Source of the DNA: Akkermansiaceae bacterium
Lineage (GTDB): Bacteria; Verrucomicrobiota; Verrucomicrobiia; Verrucomicrobiales; Akkermansiaceae
Direction of reading: 5' to 3'
DNA: 64,000 bases
Assembly: GCA_025363295.1 (NCBI GenBank)
Contig: JANYEC010000004.1
Coordinates: 1 to 64,000 of the forward strand
This document shows, piece by piece, positions 53,678 through 63,151 of this stretch (within the stretch, counting starts at the first letter, position 1; each line of letters starts with the position of its first letter). Position numbers and translations under genes: made by a program. Below the pieces are notes generated by a model that saw only the letters and a list, made by a program, of their open reading frames with translations, made no database searches and was not told the DNA's origin.

Positions 53678-54895
53678 ATGCAGCGCCCGCCGAAAAAATT
53701 TGTCCCCACGCCTTTCGAGTATCATCAGGAAATCGAGCTCAAAATTGACTCGCTGACGAATCTCGGCGCGGGTGTTGGACGGATCGAGGGTTGGGTAGTT
53801 TTCGTGCCGTTTTCACTGCCAGGTGAGCGGGTGAAAGCCCGGGTTTTCCGTAACGACAAAAGTTTTTCGCAGGCGGATCTCGTCGACGTTCTCGAGCCAT
53901 CGCCGGACCGCGTCGCACCGGGTTGCCCGCTCTTCGGCGAGTGCGGCGGCTGCCAATACCAACACCTTTCCTACGAGAAGCAACTCGCATGGAAAACCCG
54001 CCAAGTGGGAGAGCTGATGCAACACATGGCGGCGATCACTTTCCCGGTGAACGCTTGCATTTCATCCGCACAAATCTGGAATTACCGCTCGAAAATTACA
54101 CCCCACTTCGAGAAGGGTAAGGACGGCGATCTGGGGCCTATCGGATTTCTATCATTTGGCCGCCGCTCACAGTTAGTCGATGTGCCGCAGTGCCCCATTG
54201 CGATGGATGTCATCAACCGCGAGCTGCCTTCTATTCGCGACGGACTCCGAGCGACTGCCCACAAATTCAAACGCGGCGCCACCGTCCTGTTACGGGCGAC
54301 GCAAGACCGGGTAGAAACCGATTTCCGCGCGGTGGCGCTGGAGGAAGTTGGAGAGTTGAAATTTCAATTTCTCGCGGGGGATTTTTTCCAGAACAACCCC
54401 TTCATCCTGCCGCTGTTCACCGGCTACGTCGCGGAGAAAGCTTCTGCGGGCAAGGCAAGATTTCTGGTAGATGCCTACTGCGGTTCCGGTTTGTTTTCAC
54501 TTACCCTGGCGAAGCATTTCGAGCAGGTCGCGGGTGTCGAGGTTTCCGAAACGTCCTGCGAATGGGCGCGGAAAAATGCAAAGGCTAACAACATCACAAA
54601 CGCGACATTCCTCACGGCCTCCGCAGAAGCGATTTTCAATCAGATCAATTTCCCGGCAGGAGAAACTGCAGTGGTCATTGATCCACCACGCAAGGGTTGC
54701 ACGCCGGAGTTTCTTGAGCAGTTGATTCAGTTCGGGCCGTTCCGGGTCGTATATGTTTCCTGTGATCCAGCCACCCAAGTGCGAGATTTGAAACAGCTCA
54801 CGGAAGGTGGCTATCAGCTAGAAGACGTACAGCCATTTGATCTATTTCCACACACCAGGCATCTGGAATGTGTGATGACACTTGTGAAAAGCTGA
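53678..54895 (+). CDS. RNA m5U methyltransferase (RlmD/TrmA family)
   Basis: A 405-aa enzyme from the ATG at 53678; the track extension crosses noncoding DNA beside the tRNA. A TRAM domain (IELKIDSLTNLGAGVGRIEGWVVFVP) is first. The iron-sulfur cysteines are in CPLFGECGGCQYQHL near 82. The SAM site is LVDAYCGSGLFSLTLAK near 265, followed by the catalytic region VVIDPPRKGC near 335 and the nucleophilic Cys in VYVSCDPATQVRDL near 360. It methylates uridine C5 in 23S rRNA or tRNA; the target base is not decided. A UPF0 TRAM plus Fe-S arrangement favours RlmC/D-type. Confidence 0.9.
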   Translation: MQRPPKKFVPTPFEYHQEIELKIDSLTNLGAGVGRIEGWVVFVPFSLPGERVKARVFRNDKSFSQADLVDVLEPSPDRVAPGCPLFGECGGCQYQHLSYEKQLAWKTRQVGELMQHMAAITFPVNACISSAQIWNYRSKITPHFEKGKDGDLGPIGFLSFGRRSQLVDVPQCPIAMDVINRELPSIRDGLRATAHKFKRGATVLLRATQDRVETDFRAVALEEVGELKFQFLAGDFFQNNPFILPLFTGYVAEKASAGKARFLVDAYCGSGLFSLTLAKHFEQVAGVEVSETSCEWARKNAKANNITNATFLTASAEAIFNQINFPAGETAVVIDPPRKGCTPEFLEQLIQFGPFRVVYVSCDPATQVRDLKQLTEGGYQLEDVQPFDLFPHTRHLECVMTLVKS

Positions 54896-54899
54896 AAAA

Positions 54900-56021
54900 T
54901 CAACGGTCCCGCACGAACGCCTGCATTTCAGCCTCTTGTTCCTCGATGGACTCAACGAGTTTGAGCTGAGTGCGGGCGCGGTCGAGGTTGTGATTCTCCC
55001 GATGAGTTTTGAAATAGATGTCGCCCTCTAAATGATCTGTTAGGAACCGGATTCCAAGTTCCAGCGCGAGCAATTTTCCGGAATGCACGAGGTGATCGAT
55101 CTCCGTTTGATTAAGAAAATTCCCGGCAGCACTTAGATAACCTTCCACGAGCGCTTCAAACAGCGGCATGTGCATGCACACTTTGGAGAGATCGCGCTCA
55201 TCTTCCGCCGCTGGGTTCGTGGCGCTGCGAACAAGATCGCCGAAATCATAGAGCGCGATGCCTGGCATGACGGTGTCGAGATCGATCACGCACACAGCCT
55301 CGTCCGTTGCCGCATCGATCATTACATTGTTGATCTTGGTGTCATTGTGGGTGACTCGGGTAGGGATTTTTCCGTTAGCAGCGAGATCAAGTAACAGGCC
55401 AGTTAGATTTTCCCGTTTGAGGATGAAATTAAACTCTGGCCTAACGGAATCAAGGCGACCACAAACATCGGCGGCGGCAGCATCTAACAATCGAACAAAG
55501 CGTTTCCGTGTGTCATGAAAATCTGGAATGGTTTCGACGATCAAGCTGGCATCGAGATCGCTCACAAGATCCTGAAATGCTCCGAAAGCATGCGCAGCCT
55601 GATAGGCTTGGCGGGGGTTTTCCACGATGTCGTATGTCACGCAGCCTTCGATGAAGTTATAACAGCGCCAGATCGTTCCCTTTTCATCCTCTATCCATGT
55701 GCCGCCGGCCCGGGCAGGAAAGAGATTGAGCGTTTGCCCACCGAGGTCCCGCTTCATTCTGAGCACCCGTGCATTGATGTGGCGGGTGACGGTTTCCACG
55801 TTCCGCATGACGGCGAAGGGGTCCTTAAAAACGTGGTGGTTGATGGCCTGAAGAATATAATGGTGCACCCCGCCACTCGCCTGTTGATATGAGGCCCGAA
55901 AGGTGGAATTGATATGACCGCTTTGGATTTCCTCCCCTGCGACGAAGTCTCCCAGCACGGCGAATTGATCGCCGATGGATGCCACGAGTTGCTGGAGCTT
56001 GAAATTTTGAGCGGAATTCAT
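54900..56021 (-). CDS. APH-fold kinase, N-acetylhexosamine 1-kinase (NahK)-like
   Basis: A 373-aa phosphotransferase. The catalytic loop is THNDTKINNVMID near 215 and the metal-binding IDLDTVMPGIALYDFGD near 240. The N-terminal ATP region is SGHINSTFRASY. The HND-x-K-x-N and D-x-D-T-V-M-x-G wording is that of NahK, which phosphorylates GlcNAc/GalNAc at C1 in the lacto-N-biose and mucin pathways. In a fucose-using bacterium this fits degradation of host- or algal-type glycans, but no phosphorylase is adjacent. The gene converges with the methyltransferase gene with 4 nt between them. Confidence 0.85.
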   Translation of the reverse strand: MNSAQNFKLQQLVASIGDQFAVLGDFVAGEEIQSGHINSTFRASYQQASGGVHHYILQAINHHVFKDPFAVMRNVETVTRHINARVLRMKRDLGGQTLNLFPARAGGTWIEDEKGTIWRCYNFIEGCVTYDIVENPRQAYQAAHAFGAFQDLVSDLDASLIVETIPDFHDTRKRFVRLLDAAAADVCGRLDSVRPEFNFILKRENLTGLLLDLAANGKIPTRVTHNDTKINNVMIDAATDEAVCVIDLDTVMPGIALYDFGDLVRSATNPAAEDERDLSKVCMHMPLFEALVEGYLSAAGNFLNQTEIDHLVHSGKLLALELGIRFLTDHLEGDIYFKTHRENHNLDRARTQLKLVESIEEQEAEMQAFVRDR

Positions 56022-56146
56022 GGCTGTAGGAAAAGCAAGCGCTGCGGGACCCGATTGGTAAATCCGATTTTTGCGTAAACCCGAAATTACCCCGCCGGGG
56101 AAGAATGTCTTGAGGCGGATGCTGAAATTAGGTACCAGAAGCGTGA

Positions 56147-57580
56147 ATGAATATCGTGGATCAGATTATTCTGCGAGCATCAGCCGATCGACCGGCACTG
56201 ATTGCAGATGGTGTGACGCTAAGTTTCAGCGATTTGTTGGAGCAAGTGTCACGGGTCGCTGCATGGCTGGATCGGTGCCCTGAAATCCGCCGCGAGGGTG
56301 TGTCGCGAGTGGGCCTGGCATGCGGAAATGGGGTGGATTACATCGTTCTCGCTTTGGCCATTCTGAAAGTAGGCGCTTGCCTCGTGCCGGTCGCGGAAGA
56401 ACTCACGGAAGCCGAGCGCGCGGAAGTGATCGAGCGGACTGGACTTTGCGGGGTGATTCTGGGAAGGGGCGAAAGTTGGAAGAAGGATGGAGTTTGCAGC
56501 GTTGAAAGATTCACCGGTGCGTGCTGGGTTCCGTTAGCAGGAGGGCTGCTTGAAAATGAGGAGGCGCTCCTCGCGCTTGATCCCGCGTTTATCCGCTTCA
56601 GCTCGGGCACAACCGGACGAAGCAAGGGAGTGGTATTGAGTCATCAAAAACTCCGCGAGCGGATCGTCGCTGCGAACGCGGCTTTAGAAATTGGGCCCGG
56701 AGACCGCGTCCTGTGGATGCTGCCTATGGCCCATCATTTCGCGGTTTCCATCATTCTCTATCTCTATCACGGGGCATGCACTGTGATTGGCACATCGCAT
56801 CTAGCAGAAGAAATTCTGGAGATGGCGAGAGCGACGCGAGCGACGGTCATTTATGGCGCACCTTTCCATCATTCTTTGTTAGCCTCTGATAGAGGAGGCT
56901 ACACATGGCCGGATTTACGCCTGGCGGTGAGTACGGCGGCACCTTTGCCAGCGTCAGTTGCGGGAAGGTTTCGCGAGAGATTCGGCAAGCCCTTGGTGCA
57001 AGGATTGGGCATCATCGAGATCGGACTACCGCTGCTCAATACCGGTGGCGCAGGCGATTCTCCAACAGCCGTGGGCCGGCCGCTCCCAGCATTCGATGTG
57101 GAATTGCGCGATGAGGAAGGAATGCCGGTGGCCGTCGGAAAGATCGGGGAATTATGGATCAGAGGGCCAGGGATGTTCGATGCTTATCTATCACCTTGGC
57201 AGACGCTGGATGAGATTTGCGTAGATGGTTGGTTCGCGACCGGCGATCTCGCAGAAATGGACGCGGCTGGCCGAGTCTATCTCAAGGGGCGCCGGAAAAG
57301 CGTGTTGAACGTGAGCGGCATGAAGGTTTTCCCGGAGGAGGTCGAGCAGGTGATCGAGCGCCATCCTGCGGTGCGGCGCTGCCGGGTTAGAGGATCAGCC
57401 CACGCCGTGCTCGGCACGCTGCCGGTGGCAGATGTTATTTTGCACGCTGGCAAAACGATGATTGCCCGCGAGTTAATCGACTGGTGCCGGAAGTCGCTCT
57501 CGATTTACAAAGTTCCCGTCCGGGTGAAATTCGTGGAGGAGCTCCCCCTCACCGCCAGCGGCAAGATCCGCAGGGTGTGA
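56147..57580 (+). CDS. AMP-dependent synthetase (ANL superfamily)
   Basis: A 477-aa adenylating enzyme. The P-loop FIRFSSGTTGRSKGVVLSHQ is near 150. The acyl-binding region includes GAPFHHSLLAS and A5-like QGLGIIEIGLPLLNTGG. WFATGDLAEMDAAGRVYLKGR near 365 is the hinge, and the C-terminal lid ends in LPLTASGKIRRV with the catalytic Lys. It activates a carboxylic acid as acyl-AMP, usually for CoA transfer; the acid is unknown. It is shorter than most acyl-CoA synthetases (500-560 aa). The gene is divergent from the NahK-like gene. The small protein gene at 57653 lies 72 nt downstream. Confidence 0.85.
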   Translation: MNIVDQIILRASADRPALIADGVTLSFSDLLEQVSRVAAWLDRCPEIRREGVSRVGLACGNGVDYIVLALAILKVGACLVPVAEELTEAERAEVIERTGLCGVILGRGESWKKDGVCSVERFTGACWVPLAGGLLENEEALLALDPAFIRFSSGTTGRSKGVVLSHQKLRERIVAANAALEIGPGDRVLWMLPMAHHFAVSIILYLYHGACTVIGTSHLAEEILEMARATRATVIYGAPFHHSLLASDRGGYTWPDLRLAVSTAAPLPASVAGRFRERFGKPLVQGLGIIEIGLPLLNTGGAGDSPTAVGRPLPAFDVELRDEEGMPVAVGKIGELWIRGPGMFDAYLSPWQTLDEICVDGWFATGDLAEMDAAGRVYLKGRRKSVLNVSGMKVFPEEVEQVIERHPAVRRCRVRGSAHAVLGTLPVADVILHAGKTMIARELIDWCRKSLSIYKVPVRVKFVEELPLTASGKIRRV

Positions 57581-57652
57581 CGGGGCGTAGGAAGTTTTGG
57601 GAAATTTCTAAAATCTCTTGAATAATTCGCTCTTTGCGACGTCAGTTGAAGT

Positions 57653-57907
57653 GTGAAAACAAAATCTTTAGTGTCCCGGGGTTTTCGAGTTCTCAAGCTC
57701 ACAGTTTTGCTCGTTCCTATTGGCATGAGCATGAGCTGTATGACCACCTATGATGCGTATGGCCGCCCGATGCAGACGGTTGATCCTGCCTTAGCGGTCG
57801 CGGGTGTTGCTGCTGCAGGAATCATCGGCTACAACGCTGCGTATAATCACCACCATGATAATTACTATTATGGCGGCGGCCCAGGATATTGCCGCGGTCA
57901 TTATTGA
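57653..57907 (+). CDS. Small Tyr/His/Gly-rich lipoprotein
   Basis: An 84-aa protein with a GTG start. A hydrophobic stretch, LKLTVLLVPIGMSMSC, is a signal peptide with a lipobox-like MSMSC. The mature part has an Ala/Gly segment VAGVAAAGIIGYNAAYN, like half a glycine zipper, and a tail of His/Tyr/Gly (HHHDNYYYGGGPGY). It may be a surface or spacer protein. No named family. It lies between the acyl synthetase and aminotransferase genes. Confidence 0.6.
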   Translation: MKTKSLVSRGFRVLKLTVLLVPIGMSMSCMTTYDAYGRPMQTVDPALAVAGVAAAGIIGYNAAYNHHHDNYYYGGGPGYCRGHY

Positions 57908-57985
57908 GAAAACTTGGCCATCCCGGGTCGGAGTGGACATTTAGGAAGGGACCCATCATGGCTGGTGGCCAATTTCTTAAACTTC

Positions 57986-59134
57986 ATGCCAGCTACCGCG
58001 AGCCGCCTTTCCGTCTTCACTGAATCTGTCATCCGCGGGACCACCCGGATGGCGAATCAATATGGTGCGATCAATCTCTCGCAGGGATTCCCTGACTTTG
58101 ATCCGCCTGAAGAAATTCTAGCAGCTCTCGAAAAAGCAACTCGCGGACCGCATCATCAATACGCGGTCACATGGGGTGCGCCACGGTTTCGCCAGGCGCT
58201 GGCACGGAAAATCCAACGATTTACTGGCCTGCCAATCGATCCAGACCAGCACCTCGTCGTCACCTGCGGCAGCACCGAGGCAATGATGGTGGCCATGATG
58301 ACCGCCTGCAATCCGGGCGACAAGGTCATCATTTTTTCTCCGTTTTATGAAAACTACGCGGCGGATGCGATCCTCTCAGGAGCGGAGCCAATCTATGTGC
58401 CACTGCGGCCGCCAGGCTTTGGTTTCGACTCGGAAGAACTCGCTAGGGCATTCGCGCAAAAACCAAAAGCCATCGTCGTTTGCAATCCCTCTAACCCCAC
58501 TGGCAAAGTTTTCACGCGCGGGGAGCTGATAGAAATTCTCCGCTTGGCCGAGCAGTACGACGCTTTCGTGATCATGGATGAACCGTATGAGCACATTGTT
58601 TATGCACCCCATGAGCATGTGTATTTCGCCGCTCTGCCGGGGGCTTTTGAAAGGACGATCACCTGCAACTCGCTCTCGAAAACTTACTCCATCACCGGCT
58701 GGCGCCTCGGCTACGTGCAGGCCGCACCGGCGGTGATTGCACAGGCGAGAAAAGTACACGACTTTCTAACCGTCGGTGCGGCGGCCCCGCTTCAGGAGGC
58801 AGCCATCGCCGGCTTGGAGCTGCCTGATAGTTATTATGTCGGCCTGCGCGAGCTCTACACGGCGAAGCGTGACCTCTTTCTCGGATTGCTACGAAAAACC
58901 GGGCTGCCCTTCACCGAGCCACAGGGAGCTTATTATGTGATGATGGATATTTCATCGCTCGGTTTCGCAACTGACACAGAGGCCTCTGAGTGGTTGATCC
59001 GTGAAATCGGGGTGGCCGGGGTCGCGGGCTCAAGCTTTTTCCGCGAGCCGGTGAATCATCTCATTCGTTTCCATTTCGCGAAGAGTGCTGAGACCCTGAG
59101 AATGGCAGGCGAGAGGTTGTTGCGGTTAAGTTAG
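57986..59134 (+). CDS. Class I/II PLP-dependent aminotransferase
   Basis: A 382-aa enzyme from the ATG at 57986 (MPATASRLSVFTESVIRG); the track's TTG start adds a leader without family similarity. The PLP Lys lies in CNSLSKTYSITGWRLGY near 231. TCGSTEAMMVAMMTA, NPSNPTGKVFTR and IMDEPYEHIVY contain the other cofactor contacts. The N-terminal AINLSQGFPDFDPPEEI is typical of the kynurenine/glutamine transaminase K and methionine aminotransferase (MtnE) group. The exact amino donor is not determined. Confidence 0.92.
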   Translation: MPATASRLSVFTESVIRGTTRMANQYGAINLSQGFPDFDPPEEILAALEKATRGPHHQYAVTWGAPRFRQALARKIQRFTGLPIDPDQHLVVTCGSTEAMMVAMMTACNPGDKVIIFSPFYENYAADAILSGAEPIYVPLRPPGFGFDSEELARAFAQKPKAIVVCNPSNPTGKVFTRGELIEILRLAEQYDAFVIMDEPYEHIVYAPHEHVYFAALPGAFERTITCNSLSKTYSITGWRLGYVQAAPAVIAQARKVHDFLTVGAAAPLQEAAIAGLELPDSYYVGLRELYTAKRDLFLGLLRKTGLPFTEPQGAYYVMMDISSLGFATDTEASEWLIREIGVAGVAGSSFFREPVNHLIRFHFAKSAETLRMAGERLLRLS

Positions 59135-59185
59135 AATAACGCGTAACCTGTTAGTTTAGGGACGATGCGCAGAAATTCTCAAAGT

Positions 59186-60205
59186 TCAACGGGCGGTGGC
59201 GATCACTTCCACTCCCGGCCGGATGCGCAGGAGGTTGGTGGTGGCAACGACATCGCCTTCGGTTAGGCCGTGTAGAATTTGGACCTTGTCATCTGTGCGG
59301 GTGCCGATTTCCACCGGCTGAAGTTTCGCTTTGCCATCGGAAATCAAATAGATCCCTTGACCGCGCGGGGAGGGAACAATCGCCTGGCTGGGGACCATGA
59401 AACCCTTCGTTATACCATCCAAAGTCAGGGTGATCTCAGCGAATCCACCGGGTAGAAGTCCCTGCGGCGCGGTGCATAATCCGCGGACCCGGAGGCTGCG
59501 GGTGGCGGAGTCGATCGCGGGCTCCACGACGGTAACGGTCCCCTCGAAGATCGCGCCATTCCCGGCGACGGTGAAGGTGAATTTCTGCCCGCTTCTAACT
59601 TGTCCCGCATATCGCTCTGGCAGTGGAAAATCCACTTTGATGTGTGAAATGTCCTGAAGCTGAATCAGTGGCATGTTAGGCGAAACAAATGCGCCCTCGC
59701 TCACTTGCCGGATGCCGACGCGCCCGGCAAACGGCGCACGGATTTCAGTTTTAGCAATCTCGGTGGTCTTGGTGGCTTTTTGCGCTTCTAAGATGCTCAA
59801 TTGCGCGGCAGCGGCATCGAATTCCTGTTGGCTGATGGATTCGCTGGGCAGGAGGTTTTCCGCGCGGACTTTGGTGCTTTTCGCTAACGCAATGCGGGCG
59901 TCGATTTCCGCGAGTTGTGAAACGAGATCGCTGTCATCGAGTTTGAAAAGTGCATCACCTGCCGCGACATCCGTGCCCTCCTGAAACTGGATTTTCACCA
60001 ACCTGCGCGAAAGCTCGGAACTGAGCGCCACAGATTCGTTCGCACGCAGGCTCCCGACCGTAGAAACTGTTTGGGCGAAGGGTGCCGGTTTTGCGATGTA
60101 AACCTCTGCCTTAAGCGCGGTGCTGCCCGACCCTTGGGACTGCGCGAAAGCAGAAATTCCAAGCGCGGGAAAAATCATCAGGAGGCATGCTCTCGGCGCA
60201 ATCAT
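59186..60205 (-). CDS. RND efflux periplasmic adaptor (HlyD-like membrane fusion protein)
   Basis: A 339-aa protein with a signal peptide (LLMIFPALGISAFAQSQ). The biotinyl-lipoyl half pair is VSTVGSLRANESVALSSELSRRLVKIQFQEGTDVAAGDALFKLDD with EIRAPFAGRVGIRQVSEGAFVSP. Between them is a short coiled coil (DDSDLVSQLAEIDARIALAKS). The beta-barrel with IKVDFPLPERYAGQV and the membrane-proximal domain follow. Adaptors of this type link an RND pump and an outer-membrane channel. No RND or TolC gene is on either side, so it is an orphan in this window. Confidence 0.92.
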   Translation of the reverse strand: MIAPRACLLMIFPALGISAFAQSQGSGSTALKAEVYIAKPAPFAQTVSTVGSLRANESVALSSELSRRLVKIQFQEGTDVAAGDALFKLDDSDLVSQLAEIDARIALAKSTKVRAENLLPSESISQQEFDAAAAQLSILEAQKATKTTEIAKTEIRAPFAGRVGIRQVSEGAFVSPNMPLIQLQDISHIKVDFPLPERYAGQVRSGQKFTFTVAGNGAIFEGTVTVVEPAIDSATRSLRVRGLCTAPQGLLPGGFAEITLTLDGITKGFMVPSQAIVPSPRGQGIYLISDGKAKLQPVEIGTRTDDKVQILHGLTEGDVVATTNLLRIRPGVEVIATAR

Positions 60206-60314
60206 GGGCGGCGCATAGCGGACTTGCTGCCGCCACTTTGTGCAAGCGCGAGTTTCATGGGATTACTTGGATAGGTTTCTAAACTCGGATCGATTTGCAG
60301 ATAACGGCTCGCGA

Positions 60315-61367
60315 TCACACAGGTGGCTCGTTTTGTTTCACCGTTGTCCCATTGACCCACTGGCTGCCGATCATGGTGGCGCGCGGGTGTTCTGGCACGC
60401 CGCGCTCGTTGTGGTGGACCATCGAAACCAGCATGTCTACGGCTGCTTCGCCCACGAGATCGTTGCGCTGATTCATTCCCGCCCAGGCCCCGTGATCGGC
60501 ACGCCATTCGTATTGAATGAGGCCGATATCATCCGGCACGTGCAGCCCCAAATCCTGAATCCAGCGCTTGACCTCATGATAGAGGGTGAAAATGACGTCG
60601 GGCTTGTTCTCCTCCAGCCACTTCCCAAAAAGCGAAGGGTCACTCCGCGCGGCTGAGACTTCGTAGAACGGCTGGGTCCGCGGGTCGGCTGGCAAAAAGC
60701 GCGCTTGGCCTGTCAAAAATCCTGCGGTGAAACGGCCTTCGATGAGGTCGTCGATCACGCCATCTAATACCAGCGCCGGTCGCTTGTATCCTAAAGCCAC
60801 CGCCTTTTCGAAAGCGATCAACGCCAGCGTGTGCTGATCGCTGCAAGCAAATGAAAGCGCCGGCTCGCGGGTCCGCACGCCCGTGACCAGCGCCGGGAAT
60901 TCCTCCCAAAGCGACGCAAGATGCTGCGGTAATCGGTTCCGTTGCATCAGTCCGACGATCACGATCCCTCGGATATTGCGTGCCCGGAAAATGGAAAACC
61001 ATCGCGCCGCCGTCATATTCGGCTCATGCATCCAAAACTCGTCGAGTTGGTAGCCCAGTTGCTTGGCCCGTTTGCGGCAGCCGTTCACGTAAGCGGGAAT
61101 CGTCGGATGCTTGAAAAGCGCCTCACGGTTTTCATGAGCGTTGATCATCGCAAGGGTCGCCTGAAATCCAGGCAAACGATTTTGCCGCAACTCCGCCATC
61201 AAGTGAGCCACCGTGGGGTTCAGGCGATACCCTAAATCCCGCGCCACTTCCTCAATCCGTATGCGGGTTGTCTCGGAAATCCGGGGACTCCCGCGCAAGG
61301 CGAGACTCACCGTGTTTTTCGAAAATCCGGCGGCTAGGGCCACATCTGCCATCGTGGGTTGCAGCAT
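60315..61367 (-). CDS. LacI-family transcriptional regulator of the arabinose-type operon
   Basis: A 350-aa protein. The N-terminal HTH reads TMADVALAAGFSKNTVSLALRGSPRISETTRIRIEEVARDLGYRLNP, the canonical LacI DNA-binding domain with hinge helix. The periplasmic-binding-protein-like effector domain contains IRGIVIVGLMQRN, ALVLDGVIDDLIEGRFTAGFL and DDIGLIQYEWRADHGAWAGMNQ. The start may alternatively be the Met at 61352. It is divergent from the ribulokinase gene across 108 bp, so it likely represses that operon and responds to its sugar. Confidence 0.93.
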   Translation of the reverse strand: MLQPTMADVALAAGFSKNTVSLALRGSPRISETTRIRIEEVARDLGYRLNPTVAHLMAELRQNRLPGFQATLAMINAHENREALFKHPTIPAYVNGCRKRAKQLGYQLDEFWMHEPNMTAARWFSIFRARNIRGIVIVGLMQRNRLPQHLASLWEEFPALVTGVRTREPALSFACSDQHTLALIAFEKAVALGYKRPALVLDGVIDDLIEGRFTAGFLTGQARFLPADPRTQPFYEVSAARSDPSLFGKWLEENKPDVIFTLYHEVKRWIQDLGLHVPDDIGLIQYEWRADHGAWAGMNQRNDLVGEAAVDMLVSMVHHNERGVPEHPRATMIGSQWVNGTTVKQNEPPV

Positions 61368-61475
61368 CAGACTTTACTGAAACACCCATTCCCGAGCAGG
61401 GTCCAGCCTGATAGATTACTGTCATACGATTTGGCTCTTCCCGTGGTGGCTTGCGTTCGTCAAAAAACAAACGTT

Positions 61476-63140
61476 ATGGGTTTTACCATTGGTTTAGATT
61501 ACGGCACTAACTCTGCGCGGGCACTCGTGGTTGATTGCAGCAACGGTCGCGAAATCGGCACGGCGGTCGTCGATTACCCGTCCGGTCATCAGGGGATTTT
61601 ACTCAACTCCTCGGACCACCACCTCGCCCGCCAGAATCCGGCGGATTACGTTTTCGTGCTCGAAAAAGCCACTCTCCTCGCCCTCGCGGAGGCTGCCGCA
61701 ACCGACCCCACTTTCACTGCCGACCAAGTGATCGGCATCGGCATGGACGGCACCGGGTCCAGCCCCATTCCTGTTGACGCTCAAAACGTTCCGCTCGCTT
61801 ACCACCCTATTTTTTCCGAAAATCTCAACGCCCATTGTTGGCTCTGGAAAGACCACACCAGCATTCCCGAGGCGGGGGCGATCACCGAAATCGCAGGAAA
61901 ACTCCGCCCGCAATACCTTGCGAAAATCGGCGGCACCTATTCCTCCGAGTGGTTTTGGGCGAAAATCTGGCACTGCCTGAAGGTGGATGCCGACGTCTTC
62001 GATGCCGCGCATTCGTGGGTCGAGCTCGCCGATTTCATCCCAGCCGTGCTCGCCGGTGCTTCTGATCCTCGCGAAATCCGACGGGGCGTTTGCATGGCCG
62101 GCCACAAAGCTCTTTACGCGCCCGACTGGGGTGGTCTCCCCGATCAGGAATTTCTCACCGCGCTTGATCCTAAACTCGCCGCCCTCCGCGACCGCCTTTA
62201 CGACGAGGCGTTCGACGCGTCTGCCATCGCCGGAAATCTCTGCGCCGAATGGGCGGGAAAGCTCGGCTTAACCGCTGGGATACCCATCGCCATCGGCGAA
62301 ATGGACGTCCATTACGGCGCGATCGGCTGCGGGGTGGATGAAGGCACGCTCGTGAAAGTTATCGGCACCTCTACCTGCGATTGCGCGGTCGTCTCTACGG
62401 ATAGAGCCGTCGCCGACATCCCCGGCATCTGCGGTATCGTGAAAGGCGCGATCCTCCCCGGCTACTTCGGCATTGAGGCCGGGCAATCCGCCGTGGGTGA
62501 TATTTTTAAATGGTTTGTCGAGGGGGTGTTAGGCGACGGCTCCCTCCATGGAAAACTCACCGACGATGCTGCGAAACTCAAACCCGGCCAGTCCGGTTTG
62601 TTAGCACTCGATTGGAACAATGGAAACCGCACGATCCTTGTCGATCAAAGCCTCACCGGCCTCCTGCTCGGCCAGACGCTCTACACCACCCCAGCGGAAA
62701 TCTATCGGGCACTCATCGAGGCCACCGCTTTCGGTGCGCGGGCGATCGTGGACCGCATCAAGGAATATGGCGTGCCGGTCGAGCGCATCGTTTGCTCGGG
62801 CGGCATCGCTGAGAAAAACGCGCTGCTCATGCAAATTTACGCCGATGTCACCGGTTGTGAAATGCGGCTTTCTCGCTCCTCCCAATCCTGCGCACTCGGC
62901 TCCGCGATCGGTGCTGCCGTCGTGGCGGGTGCCCACCCAGATTTCAAAACCGCACAAGCAGCGATGACTGCCCTCAAGGAAATCACTTACCGACCGATCC
63001 CTGAAAATCAGGTGGTCTATCAAGAGCTTTACACCCTCTACCGCGATCTCCACGATTCCTTCGGTGGCGTTTCCCATAACCTCAGCCTCGGTCATGTCAT
63101 GAAAAATCTCCTCAATCTCAAAACCAAACAAACTCCCTAA
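61476..63140 (+). CDS. araB: Ribulokinase
   Basis: A 554-aa FGGY kinase from the ATG at 61476 (MGFTIGLDYGTNSARALVVD, the standard AraB start); the track extension crosses the LacI promoter. The phosphate motif is LDYGTNSARA; the sugar region includes GIGMDGTGSSPIPVD, WLWKDHTS and SSEWFWAKIWH. The C-terminal ATP motif is VCSGGIAEKNALLMQIYADVTG. The length fits AraB (about 560 aa) rather than the shorter xylulokinase. It phosphorylates L-ribulose to L-ribulose-5-phosphate. The isomerase-family gene begins 11 nt downstream. Confidence 0.95.
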   Translation: MGFTIGLDYGTNSARALVVDCSNGREIGTAVVDYPSGHQGILLNSSDHHLARQNPADYVFVLEKATLLALAEAAATDPTFTADQVIGIGMDGTGSSPIPVDAQNVPLAYHPIFSENLNAHCWLWKDHTSIPEAGAITEIAGKLRPQYLAKIGGTYSSEWFWAKIWHCLKVDADVFDAAHSWVELADFIPAVLAGASDPREIRRGVCMAGHKALYAPDWGGLPDQEFLTALDPKLAALRDRLYDEAFDASAIAGNLCAEWAGKLGLTAGIPIAIGEMDVHYGAIGCGVDEGTLVKVIGTSTCDCAVVSTDRAVADIPGICGIVKGAILPGYFGIEAGQSAVGDIFKWFVEGVLGDGSLHGKLTDDAAKLKPGQSGLLALDWNNGNRTILVDQSLTGLLLGQTLYTTPAEIYRALIEATAFGARAIVDRIKEYGVPVERIVCSGGIAEKNALLMQIYADVTGCEMRLSRSSQSCALGSAIGAAVVAGAHPDFKTAQAAMTALKEITYRPIPENQVVYQELYTLYRDLHDSFGGVSHNLSLGHVMKNLLNLKTKQTP

Positions 63141-63151
63141 CCTATAACTAT

